64,000 nucleotides of DNA from positions 3,423,235 to 3,487,234 of the forward strand of contig NC_091383.1 in NCBI RefSeq assembly GCF_038502225.1. Direction: 5' to 3'. The translations under genes were made by a program, and so were the position numbers. This document shows positions 1 through 10,112 of this stretch, piece after piece. The notes beneath the pieces are model-generated. The model did not search any database and had not been told where the DNA came from. It was given only the letters and a program-made list of their open reading frames with translations. Origin of the DNA: Cherax quadricarinatus (Eukaryota; Arthropoda; Malacostraca; Decapoda; Parastacidae). Numbering within the stretch: the first letter of the stretch is position 1; each line of letters starts with the position of its first letter.

Positions 1-98
1 CTCTGTAATCTTTTGACTACCGCCCACAGGATGGGTATGGGGTGACTACCGCCCACAGGATGGGTATGGGGTGCATAATAAACATATTAAACTAAAAC
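1..98 (+). repeat. Partial SINE-like repeat with internal 29-bp duplication
   Basis: The same sequence, ending in a CATAATAAACATATTAAAC tail, recurs at about 4484-4545, so this is a dispersed repeat. Here a 29-bp block (15-43) is repeated at 44-72. The copy runs off the window's left edge, so its class cannot be settled; a short AT-rich tail would fit a SINE. Confidence 0.5.
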
Positions 99-204
99 CT
101 GTTTATTGGGGTCCCCCTAATTGCTCTTCATGGGGAGGCTCCCGAGATGCTTCCATAGGTTAACCTTGACTGGTCCATGATATGGGTTTTCTTAGGAGGC
201 TGGT

Positions 205-255
205 AGGAATTACACAGCTGTGTATGACCCTAGTAGGTTCAGCGCTTGGTATTGT

Positions 256-298
<43 letters not shown>
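205..298 (+). repeat. SINE-T/LINE-D type 3' tail ending in (TAA)n
   Basis: A degenerate match to the tail seen at 16526-16583 and 31868-31908 (gctgtata ... tagcgctt) runs straight into a TAA microsatellite at about 256-298. It reads as the 3' end of a LINE-D or SINE-T copy. Sequence 99-204 shows nothing recognisable. Confidence 0.55.
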
Positions 299-542
299 GT
301 AAGAATTACGTCTGCAAGCATTATCATGAAACTGTTTATGATTGACCTTAATACCAGCAGGGATACGTTTATTTAGGCCTGTTTCTGCTGGCTCAAAACT
401 TTCCATGGTAACTCTATTATTATTATTACAAAGTCAGTGGTAAACTCACAAGGGTCTTACTGCGCTGTCTGGAAACCCAAGCTGCTTCTCTGAACTGTTT
501 TATCTGCACCCATCATGTTAAGTCTCCCTCATGAAAGTATTG

Positions 543-1932
543 CTGACCCATAGGCTAGCAGGAATACCCCTAAATAGACCTATCCCTACTGGCTTAATTC
601 TTCCTGTAATACTGACCCATAGGCTAGCAGGAATACCCCTAAATAGACCTATCCCTACTGGCTTAATTCTTCCTGTAATACTGACCCATAGGCTAGCAGG
701 AATATCCCTAAATAGACCTATCCCTAGTGGCTTAATTCTTCCTGTAATACTGACCCATAGGCTAGCAGGAATACCCCTAAATAGACCTATCCCTACTGGC
801 TTAATTCTTCCTGTAATACTGACCCATAGGCTAGCAGGAATACCCCTAAATAGACCTATCCCTACTGGCTTAATTCTTCCTGTAATACTGACCCATAGGC
901 TAGCAGGAATACCCCTAAATAGACCTATCCCTACTGGCTTAATTCTTCCTGTAATACTGACCCATAGGCTAGCAGGAATACCCCTAAATAGACCTATCCC
1001 TACTGGCTTAATTCTTCCTGTAATACTGACCCATAGGCTAGCAGGAATACCCCTAAATAGACCTATCCCTACTGGCTTAATTCTTCCTGTAATACTGACC
1101 CATAGGCTAGCAGGAATACCCCTAAATAGACCTATCCCTACTGGCTTAATTCTTCCTGTAATACTGACCCATAGGCTAGCAGGAATACCCCTAAATAGAC
1201 CTATCCCTACTGGCTTAATTCTTCCTGTAATACTGACCCATAGGCTAGCAGGAATACCCCTAAATAGACCTATCCCTACTGGCTTAATTCTTCCTGTAAT
1301 ACTGACCCATAGGCTAGCAGGAATACCCCTAAATAGACCTATCCCTACTGGCTTAATTCTTCCTGTAATACTGACCCATAGGCTAGCAGGAATACCCCTA
1401 AATAGACCTATCCCTACTGGCTTAATTCTTCCTGTAATACTGACCCATAGGCTAGCAGGAATACCCCTAAATAGACCTATCCCTACTGGCTTAATTCTTC
1501 CTGTAATACTGGCCCATAGGCTAGCAGGAATACCCCTAAATAGACCTATCCCTACTGGCTTAATTCTTCCTGTAATACTGACCCATAGGCTAGCAGGAAT
1601 ACCCCTAAATAGACCTATCCCTACTGGCTTAATTCTTCCTGTAATACTGACCCATAGGCTAGCAGGAATACCCCTAAATAGACCTATCCCTACTGGCTTA
1701 ATTCTTCCTGTAATACTGACCCATAGGCTAGCAGGAATACCCCTAAATAGACCTATCCCTACTGGCTTAATTCTTCCTGTAATACTGACCCATAGGCTAG
1801 CAGGAACACTCCTAAATAGGCCTATCCCTACTGGATTATTAAATCTCCCACATAAATTTAACACTGACCCATTGGCCAGCAGAAACAGTTCTAAATAGGC
1901 CTATACCTACTGGATTAACTCTCCCTATGAAT
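543..1932. repeat. 69-bp minisatellite array, about 20 copies
   Basis: Units start at 543, 612 and so on every 69 bp up to 1785. They are nearly identical apart from single changes, for example in the third copy and near 1511. A diverged and slightly longer unit follows at about 1864. Because 69 is a multiple of 3, long frames stay open on both strands (531-1898 plus, 518-1864 minus). The repeated 23-residue peptide is a by-product and I do not call a gene. Weak, decayed units may lie upstream around 340-400. Confidence 0.97.
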
Positions 1933-2022
1933 ATAATATTGTATATGATGAAATATAAGTATGACCCATATGCCAATTTGTTGTTATGACTCGTCCAGGT
2001 TTAGCACTTCTCTGAATGTTAA

Positions 2023-4327
2023 AATAATCTGCTCTTAATATAGAGTACTAGTGGTACAATAATCTGCCCTTAATGTAGAGTACTAGTGGTGCAATAATCT
2101 GACCATGATGTAGAGTACTAGTGGTACAATAATCTGACCATGATGTAGAGTACTAGTGGTACAATAATCTGACCATGATGTAGAGTACTAGTGGTACAAT
2201 AATCTGACCATGATGTAGAGTACTAGTGGTACAATAATCTGACCATGATGTAGAGTACTAGTGGTACAATAATCTGCCCTTAATGTAGAGTACTAGTGGT
2301 GCAATAATCTGCCCTTAATGTAGAGTACTAGTGGTACAATAATCTGCCCTTCATGTAGAGTACTAGTGGTACAATAATCTGCCCTTCATGTAGAGTACTA
2401 GTGGTACAATAATCTGCCCTTAATGTAGAGTACTAGTGGTGCAATAATCTGCCCTTAATGTAGAGTACTAGTGGTACAATAATCTGCCCTTAATGTAGAG
2501 TACTAGTGGTACAATAATCTGCCCTTAATGTAGAGTACTAGTGGTACAATAATCTGCCCTTCATGTAGAGTACTAGTGGTACAATAATCTGCCCTTCATG
2601 TAGAGTACTAGTGGTGCAATAATCTGACCATGATGTAGAGTACTAGTGGTGCAATAATCTGCCCTTAATGTAGAGTACTAGTGGTACAATAATCTGCCCT
2701 TAATGTAGAGTACTAGTGGTGCAATAATCTGACCATGATGTAGAGTACTAGTGGTACAATAATCTGCCCTTAATGTAGAGTACTAGTGGTGCAATAATCT
2801 GACCATGATGTAGAGTACTAGTGGTACAATAATCTGACCATGATGTAGAGTACTAGTGGTACAATAATCTGACCATGATGTAGAGTACTAGTGGTACAAT
2901 AATCTGACCATGATGTAGAGTACTAGTGGTACAATAATCTGCCCTTAATGTAGAGTACTAGTGGTACAATAATCTGACCATGATGTAGAGTACTAGTGGT
3001 ACAATAATCTGCCCTTAATGTAGAGTACTAGTGGTACAATAATCTGCCCTTAATGTAGAGTACTAGTGGTACAATAATCTGACCATGATGTAGAGTACTA
3101 GTGGCACAATAATCTGCCCTTAATGTAGAGTACTAGTGGTACAATAATCTGACCATGATGTAGAGTACTAGTGGTACAATAATCTGACCATGATGTAGAG
3201 TACTAGTGGTACAATAATCTGACCATGATGTAGAGTACTAGTGGTACAATAATCTGACCATGATGTAGAGTACTAGTGGTACAATAATCTGACCATGATG
3301 TAGAGTACTAGTGGTACAATAATCTGACCATGATGTAGAGTACTAGTGGTACAATAATCTGACCATGATGTAGAGTACTAGTGGTACAATAATCTGACCA
3401 TGATGTAGAGTACTAGTGGTACAATAATCTGACCATGATGTAGAGTACTAGTGGTACAATAATCTGCCCTTAATGTAGAGTACTAGTGGTACAATAATCT
3501 GCCCTTAATGTAGAGTACTAGTGGTACAATAATCTGCCCTTAATGTAGAGTACTAGTGGTACAATAATCTGACCATGATGTAGAGTACTAGTGGCACAAT
3601 AATCTGCCCTTAATGTAGAGTACTAGTGGTACAATAATCTGCCCTTAATGTAGAGTACTAGTGGTACAATAATCTGCCCTTAATGTAGAGTACTAGTGGT
3701 ACAATAATCTGCCCTTAATGAAGAGTACTAGTGGTACAATAATCTGCCCTTAATGTAGAGTACTAGTGGCACAATAATCTGCCCTTAATGTAGAGTACTA
3801 GTGGTACAATAATCTGCCCTTAATGTAGAGTACTAGTGGTACAATAATCTGCCCTTAATGTAGAGTACTAGTGGTGCAATAATCTGCCCTTAATGTAGAG
3901 TACTAGTGGTGCAATAATCTGCCCTTAATGTAGAGTACTAGTGGTACAATAATCTGACCATGATGTAGAGTACTAGTGGTACAATCTGGCCTTCATGTAG
4001 AGTACTAGTGGTACAATAATCTGCCCTTAATGTAGAGTACTAGTGGTACAATCTGGCCTTCATGTAGAGTACTAGTGGTACAATAATCTGCCCTTAATGT
4101 AGAGTACTAGTGGTACAATCTGGCCTTCATGTAGAGTACTAGTGGTACAATAATCTGCCCTTAATGTAGAGTACTAGTGGTACAATAACCTGCTCTTAAT
4201 GTAGAGTACTAGTGGTACAATAATCTGCCCTTCATGTAGAGTGCTAGTGGTACAATAATCTGCCCTTCATGTAGAGTACTAGTGGTACAATAATCTGCCC
4301 TTCATGTAGAGTACTAGTGGTACAATA
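2023..4327. repeat. 35-bp minisatellite array, about 66 copies, two unit subtypes
   Basis: The unit contains TAGAGTACTAGTGGTACAAT. Two interspersed subtypes differ in the variable part (gcccttaatg versus accatgatg). Between about 3980 and 4165 a 32-bp unit lacking three bases alternates with the 35-bp unit, giving a 67-bp dimer repeated three times. Each unit has an ACTAGT palindrome. No coding potential. Confidence 0.97.
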
Positions 4328-4343
4328 GTACCACTAGTACTCT
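4308..4343. repeat. Perfect inverted repeat closing the 35-bp array
   Basis: The last unit's AGAGTACTAGTGGTAC (4308-4323) is followed, after the loop AATA, by its exact reverse complement (4328-4343). The array stops there. This is a 16-bp stem with a 4-nt loop at the array boundary. Confidence 0.95.
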
Positions 4344-4349
4344 GGTGGT

Positions 4350-4545
4350 AGTGATTTTGACCAGCTCTACCTGGAGCTCATTACCTTTGTAAATTCTCAT
4401 GATTATGACCAGATCTAGTTCATTACCATTGTAACTTGCTCAGCTATCAAAACTTTGGAGTCCAGTCCCTGGACCAATTATGTACCTCTGTAATCTTTTG
4501 ACTCAGGATGGGTATGGAGTGCATAATAAACATATTAAACTAACT
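4350..4545 (+). repeat. SINE-like dispersed repeat, same family as 1-98
   Basis: It shares the CTCTGTAATCTTTTGACT ... CATAATAAACATATTAAAC segment with the window start. The upstream part (about 4350-4483) contains no open frame. The class is uncertain. From 4546 to about 5217 I see no gene, only AT-rich unique-looking sequence with one G-run (4891-4908). Confidence 0.45.
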
Positions 4546-5217
4546 GGTAGTGACGGTGTAGTAGTGCCATCTAGTGGTGGTAGTCAGAGTTAGTCAGGTT
4601 ATCAGTGATGGTGTTACAGTGAAGGTCAGGTCAGTGACCAACCTTAAGGTCACTAAAGGTCAGTTAACCTTCAATGGTCGTACAGGAGAGACGTGTTGCT
4701 CCTCCTCCTGCCGCCCCGCCGGCTTTACCGCTTCCTCAGCGTGTTAATACACCTGAATAATGTAAGTATTGCCTAGTTACGTGCTTGTCAGTACAACAGC
4801 AAAGTTGAGCTGCAGCTCCTGGTCCCCGATACCAGTTTGGTCACTAAATTATTTTACTAGTCTAGTTTTTCTATGGAGTATAATGCCTTGGAGGGGGGCG
4901 GGGGGGGGTTGACCTAAGTGGAGGGGTTTTGATGTGAGGAACTGGAGCTACTCCTCTTCCTCGGATCAAACAATAACTCTCACACTACATAACCCATAAT
5001 TATCTATGTAGTTCTGGACTATTTTTTTCCATTATTGAAAAATAAGTCAGTGAAGGTCTCTTGATCCAAGTAACTTGCACCTTGTGATCCAGATATAGAC
5101 TTCCATGTTAACATACTGTTAGTTATCATGTTAATGTGTAAGAAATATTAAAGAAAATAAAGATAGTTTTACTATGTTAAACGTAAATGTTTATATCAGT
5201 AATGTTGTTAGTTTATA

Positions 5218-5322
5218 TTACAAGTTTGTGTATATATGTTGATGGTTATAATGTTTATTGTGTGTATATGTTGATGGTTATAATGTTTGTATATATATGT
5301 TGATGGTTATAATGTTTGTGAA
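5218..5322 (+). repeat. AT-rich minisatellite, unit containing TGTTGATGGTTATAATG
   Basis: Three to four irregular units of about 28 bp with tatata stretches. The same unit forms the 49-bp spacer of the adjacent inverted repeat (6349-6397), so this tract flanks the first arm on both sides. Confidence 0.8.
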
Positions 5323-5324
5323 AA

Positions 5325-6348
5325 TGTGTGTGGACTGCCTCCAAGTGAGTCGCCTACCCTGGCAAACTCTGTTGACACTGAGCTCTGAGGTAGGTACCTC
5401 AGCCTCACAAGTGGCTTATAGGACAGATTTTCACAAATGATTGATGTTGCAAGAAACTCGCCTGCATGCACGTATAAAGGACTAACTTACTTGATGTTGC
5501 AGCATATATCCTGATCTTCAACTTCCCTAAGCTTAGCCTTAGCCCCTTTGGACTTCCCCTCAGAAACCATGTGCAACCGGGAGCCTTAATTCCTGCAATA
5601 TTCAGTCGTTATTAGTGTCCTGCCTGCACCTCAGAAATTCCTATACCCAAGAGGGTATGTATCCCCTAGTATAACTATGCAGACACAGACACTAGCTTCC
5701 AGACTGCCCTGAGACACTGGTACTTACTGGGCATGCACTGCCTGTTGCACACCGGGCCCACAGATCAAACTCACTCACAATCTTCCCCAGACACTGGCCA
5801 GAAATCTACGAGATAAAGTGGAGGTCTTGTCTTACTGTATGGGCCTGACGGAGGAGGTCATCTACGGTACATCGAGGTGCCTCTACCAGATTTCCCCAGG
5901 TCTCAAATGTGAAGACACGTGGGGGGCGCCGTCTGCTGATCACGGCACGTCTTGTCCAGTTGGTGTCTGTCTTAAGAAGAACGAGCTGGTCTCTCTTCCA
6001 GACCCTCGTCTCTTCGTTCAAACTAGGGCTGCCAGTTCTCCCTAGCTAACTTATCCTAGTGTTTGCCTACATTATCGGCCTATTACTACCTATGTTAAGG
6101 TCTTAGGTCTACATTATTATTATCTACAGTTGCCTCAATCCTAATATTAGTGTACTACCAGTAAAACTACCTACTCCTTCCCTGAAGAGTAAATCTATAA
6201 ATTAAATAAGCTTACCAACAATCCCTGCCAACTCGAGAGAATGCGTTTATGTTTGGGTGGGGTATAAGGGCCGTCCAGCTCAGCCGTTCCATCACGGCCA
6301 TGCCGGATCTGTCCTGTGGAACTTTAGGGACCAAATAAATTTCCACAT
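5325..6348 (-). repeat. Inverted-repeat arm 1 (about 1.02 kb element)
   Basis: This segment is the reverse complement of 6398-7418. Identity is very high over the distal part and clearly lower over the innermost 150 bp or so next to the spacer. Related decayed pieces lie at 16645-16845 and 32250-32528, so it is a dispersed family. The inner end begins TGTGGAAA on the repeat's own strand. A 71-codon frame (5806-6021 minus) is shared by both arms, but nothing else supports a protein. A solo LTR is possible and not shown. Confidence 0.85.
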
Positions 6349-6397
6349 ATATATGTTGATGGTTATAATGTTTGTGTATATATATGTTGATGGTTAT

Positions 6398-7418
6398 TGT
6401 GGAAACTTATTTGGTCCCTAAAGTTCCACAGGACCAATCCGGCATGGCCGTAATAGAATGGCTGAGCTGGGTGGCCCTTAAACCCTCCCAAACAAACAGC
6501 ATTCTCTCTAGTTGGCGTGGATTGTTGGTAGGCATTTATTTAATTTATAGATTTACCCTTCAGGGAAGGAGTAGGTAGTTTTACTGGTAGTACACTAATA
6601 TTAGGATCATTGAGGCAACTGTAGACAATAATAATGTAGACCTAAGACCTTAACATAGGTAGTAATAGGCCGATAATGTAGGCAAACTAGGATAAGTTAG
6701 CTAGGGAGAACTGGCAGCCCTAGTTTGAACGAAGAGACGAGGGTCTGGAAGAGAGACCAGCTCGTTCTTCTTAAGACAGACACCAACTGGACAAGACGTG
6801 CCGTGATCAGCAGACGGCGCCCCCCACGTGTCTTCACATTTGAGACCTGGGGAAATCTGGTAGAGGCACCTCGATGTACCGTAGATGACCTCCTCCATCA
6901 GGCCCATACAGTAAGACAAGACCTCCACTTTATCTCGTAGATTTCTGGCCAGTGTCTGGGGAGAATTGTGAGTGAGTTTGATCTGTGGGCCCGGTGTGCA
7001 ACAGGCAGTGCATGCCCAGTAAGTACCAGTGTCTCAGGGCAGTCTGGAAGCTAGTGTCCGTGTCTGCATAGTTATACTAGGGGATACATACCCTCTTGGA
7101 TATAGGAATTTCTGAGGTGCAGGCAGGTCACTAATAACGATTGAATATTGCAGGAATTAAGGCTCCCGGTTGCACATGGTTTCTGAGGGGAAGTCCAAAG
7201 GGGCTAAGGCTAAGCTTAGGGAAGTTGAAGATCAGGATATATGCTGCAACACCAAGTAAGTTAGTCCTTTATATGTGCATGCAGGCGAGTTTCTTGCAAC
7301 ATCAATCATTTGTGAAAATCTGTCCTATAAGCCACTTGTGAGGCTGAGGTACCCACCTCAGAGCTCAGTGTCAACAGAGTTTGCCAGGGTAGGCGACTCA
7401 CTTGGAGGCAGTCCACAC
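6398..7418 (+). repeat. Inverted-repeat arm 2 (about 1.02 kb element)
   Basis: Reverse-complement partner of 5325-6348 across a 49-bp spacer. The shared 71-codon frame is at 6725-6940 and differs from arm 1 by one residue (Arg to His). Small indels distinguish the arms, for example a 3-nt insertion near 6606 and a 2-nt difference near 6690. Such differences argue against a simple assembly fold-back artefact. Confidence 0.85.
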
Positions 7419-7830
7419 ACAGCAACATTGATCAGTCTGAGCAGTGCTGTGCCAGGCTGTTTGCTGCAACATTGATCATCACAGCAACGTTGATCAGTCT
7501 GAGGAGTGCTGTGCCAGGCTCTGTCTGCTGCAACATTAATCAACACAGCAGCATTGATCAGTCTGAGGAGTGTTGTGCCTGGCTGCATCTGCTGCAACAT
7601 TGATCATCACAGCAACATTGATCAGTCTGAGGAATGCTGTGCCTGGCTGTGTCTGCTTCAACATTGATCAACACAGCAACATTGATCGGTCTGATGAGTG
7701 CTGTGCCTGGCTGTGTCTGCTGCAACATTGATCATCACAGCAACATTGATCAGTCTGAGGAGTGTTGTGCCTGGCTGTGTCTGCTGCAACATTGATCAAC
7801 ACAGCAACATTGACCAGTCTGTGGAGCGGA
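7419..7830. repeat. 62-64-bp minisatellite, about 6.5 copies
   Basis: Units built around ACAGCAACATTGATCAGTCT start at 7419, 7481, 7545, 7609, 7673, 7737 and 7801. Each unit contains two CAACATTGATCA motifs, so the unit is itself a partial duplication. From 7831 to about 8060 I see nothing recognisable; it may include LINE-A 5' UTR. Confidence 0.93.
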
Positions 7831-8121
7831 GACAACCACACTAGTAAATGTTATGTGGAGATGCAGCAGTTATAGGCGTCGTCAAAGGTGAGTGGGGCCC
7901 CCTTGTAAGGTATTTCCAGGTTACAAGTCCACTGAAGTTTGGTTGTTGAAGCAGATAGTTATTATATTAGGACTCCACTAGCAATAGTGAGGATATATTA
8001 CCAAAAACAACTGGTGGGAGCTCCTTTGTTGGTGCTAGGGAGGATAGGAATAAGACAGGTAAACATGCACCAACAGGGAATACAGTCACAGAAACCCAAT
8101 GCAAACATGCACCAACAGTGA

Positions 8122-8577
8122 ATACAGTCACAGAAACCCAAGGCAAACGGAAACCAAGCCTGTGCACATACTTATGCACCTGGTATCTGCAGGCATGGGA
8201 AATCTGGAAAAATAGATGGGACGTGCAACTATGACCACCCTAGAAAATGCCGTGCCCATATGACAACAGGAAAATGCAAACTCCCTTCCTGGAAGCTTTT
8301 TCACCCTGAAATGTGCCCCTCTTCAGTACAGGAAAGACTGTGCTATAACTTAAATTGCCAGGCACACAATCTGAAGGGGACAAAAAGATACAAAACATCC
8401 AGGCCATGGGAAAACCTGGGTAGCCACAGCCACTCAAGAGGGAGAGGCTTTTTAGTGCCAGGAAGAAAAAAAACCTGGCAGGAAATGGCAGAAATCGTAC
8501 ACCAAATCCAGTCATTCGTGGAGTGGAACCACAGTCGATGGCCTCCACTCCAAACCAACAGATACAGATACTAATGC
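8122..8577 (+). pseudogene. LINE-A N-terminal region with tandem CCCH zinc fingers
   Basis: The frame is open from 8122 to a TAA at 8575. Three finger-like blocks appear: C-x8-C-x11-C-x3-H starting at 8161; C-x8-C-x5-(K for C)-x3-H starting near 8242; and C-x8-C-x4-C-x3-H starting near 8311. CCCH fingers usually bind RNA, so an ORF1-type nucleic-acid-binding role is plausible. A helical-looking stretch (WQEMAEIVHQIQSF) follows. After the TAA at 8575 the same frame runs without another stop into the endonuclease ATG at 8620. This is either one ancestral polyprotein with a nonsense mutation, or two ORFs separated by a single stop. A TGA at 8119 lies within a duplicated segment. Confidence 0.6.
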
Positions 8578-8619
8578 CGGAACCCCCTCCCCCCCAGTAC
8601 CAACAATACCACCAGTCCG

Positions 8620-8941
8620 ATGACATTCTTCTTTGCAAATATACAGGGTCTAAAGCCAGCAACAAACAACAAAATACCTTTCATCCGTGGACTGCTTGCA
8701 GAGGCAAAGGCAATGTTCGCGGCTTTCACTGAGACCCACATAAAGGATCACTTTGACAACGAAATATGGATCCCAGGTTACAACCTATACAGATGTGACA
8801 GAGTGAACAGGCAAAAAGAGGGGGGGGGTTGGCCTGTACATTGCAGAGTCACTTGTGTGCACAGAACTGCTGAATGCCTCAAATGATGTAGTGGAAGTTT
8901 TAGCAGTAAAGATCGAGAACCAAAACCTAGTCATTGTGGTA
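8620..8941 (+). pseudogene. LINE-A endonuclease, N-terminal part (frameshifted, interrupted)
   Basis: It starts with the same ATG context as the intact copy at 60598 (peptide MTFFFANIQGLKPATNNK). The AP-type endonuclease signature FTETH is present near codon 35. Four extra bases in the purine run near 8816-8830, relative to 60598-63606, shift the frame, so translation ends at 8886. The coding sequence is then cut at 8941 by the nested copy and resumes at about 10113. Not functional as it stands. Confidence 0.8.
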
Positions 8942-10112
8942 AAGGAATAACAGGAAAAGTCGGTCGATGGATCTATAATTTCCTCACTAACAGAACACAG
9001 AGAGTAGTCGTCAACAGAGTAAAGTCCGAGGCAGCTACGGTGAAAAGCTCTGTTCCACAAGGCACAGTACTCGCTCCCATCTTGTTCCTCATCCTTATAT
9101 CCGACATAGACAAGGATGTCAGCCACAGCACCGTGTCTTCCTTTGCAGATGACACCCGAATCTGCATGACAGTGTCTTCCATTGCAGACACTGCAAAGCT
9201 CCAGGCAGACATCAACCAAATCTTTCAGTGGGCTGCAGAAAACAATATGAAGTTCAACGATGAGAAATTTCAATTACTCAGATATGGTAAACATGAGGAA
9301 ATTAAATCTTCATCAGAGTACAAAACAAATTCTGGCCACAAAATAGAGCGAAACACCAACGTCAAAGACCTGGGAGTGATCATGTCGGAGGATCTCACCT
9401 TCAAGGACCATAACATTGTATCAATCGCATCTGCTAGAAAAATGACAGGATGGATAATGAGAACCTTCAAAACTAGGGAGGCCAAGCCCATGATGACACT
9501 CTTCAGGTCACTTGTTCTATCTAGGCTGGAATATTGCTGCACACTAACAGCACCTTTCAAGGCAGGTGAAATTGCCGACCTAGAAAATGTACAGAGAACT
9601 TTCACGGTGCGCATAACGGAGATAAAACACCTCAATTATTGGGAGCGCTTGAGGTTCCTAAACCTGTATTCCCTGGAACGCAGGCGGGAGAGATACATGA
9701 TTATATACACCTGGAAAATCCTAGAGGGACTAGTACCGAACTTGCACACGAAAATCACCCACTACGAAAGCAAAAGACTTGGCAGACGATGCACCATCCC
9801 CCCAATGAAAAGCAGGGGTGTCACTAGCACGTTAAGAGACCATACAATAAGTGTCAGGGGCCCGAGACTGTTCAACTGCCTCCCAGCACACATAAGGGGG
9901 ATTACCAACAGACCCCTGGCAGTCTTCAAGCTGGCACTGGACAAGCACCTAAAGTCAGTTCCGGATCAGCCGGGCTGTGGCTCGTATGTTGGTTTGCGTG
10001 CAGCCAGCAGCAACAGCCTGGTTGATCAGGCTCTGATCCACCAGGAGGCCTGGTCTCAGACCGGGCCGCGGGGGCGTTGACCCCCGGAACTCTCTCCAGG
10101 TAAACTCCAGGT
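8942..10112 (+). mobile_element. Nested 5'-truncated LINE-A copy inserted in LINE-A
   Basis: It begins inside the RT domain (peptide KGITGKVGRWIYNF) and continues through RT motif B (SVPQGTVLAPILF) and the FADD motif to the family 3' end GGTAAACTCCAGGTA. From the ATG at 9040 the frame stays open to 10080. It is about 1.17 kb, typical of a 5'-truncated insertion. No clear TSD: the host appears to have lost about three bases at the junction. It closely resembles the host copy, so the insertion is probably recent. Confidence 0.8.

Noticed and set aside
518..1898. Long ORFs on both strands, 448 and 455 codons
   Set aside because: Both come from a 69-bp tandem repeat whose period is a multiple of 3; no non-repeat domain, no gene context.
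4891..4910. G-quadruplex candidate
   Set aside because: Two adjacent G-runs only, without four separated tracts; homopolymer length is also uncertain.
7141..7475. Small plus-strand ORFs at the outer end of arm 2
   Set aside because: Not conserved as frames in the diverged copy at 32250-32528; no domain.
8260..8665. Minus-strand ORFs of 141 and 71 codons opposite the CCCH region
   Set aside because: Antisense shadows; the plus strand shows ordered Cys/His spacing and continuity with the endonuclease.
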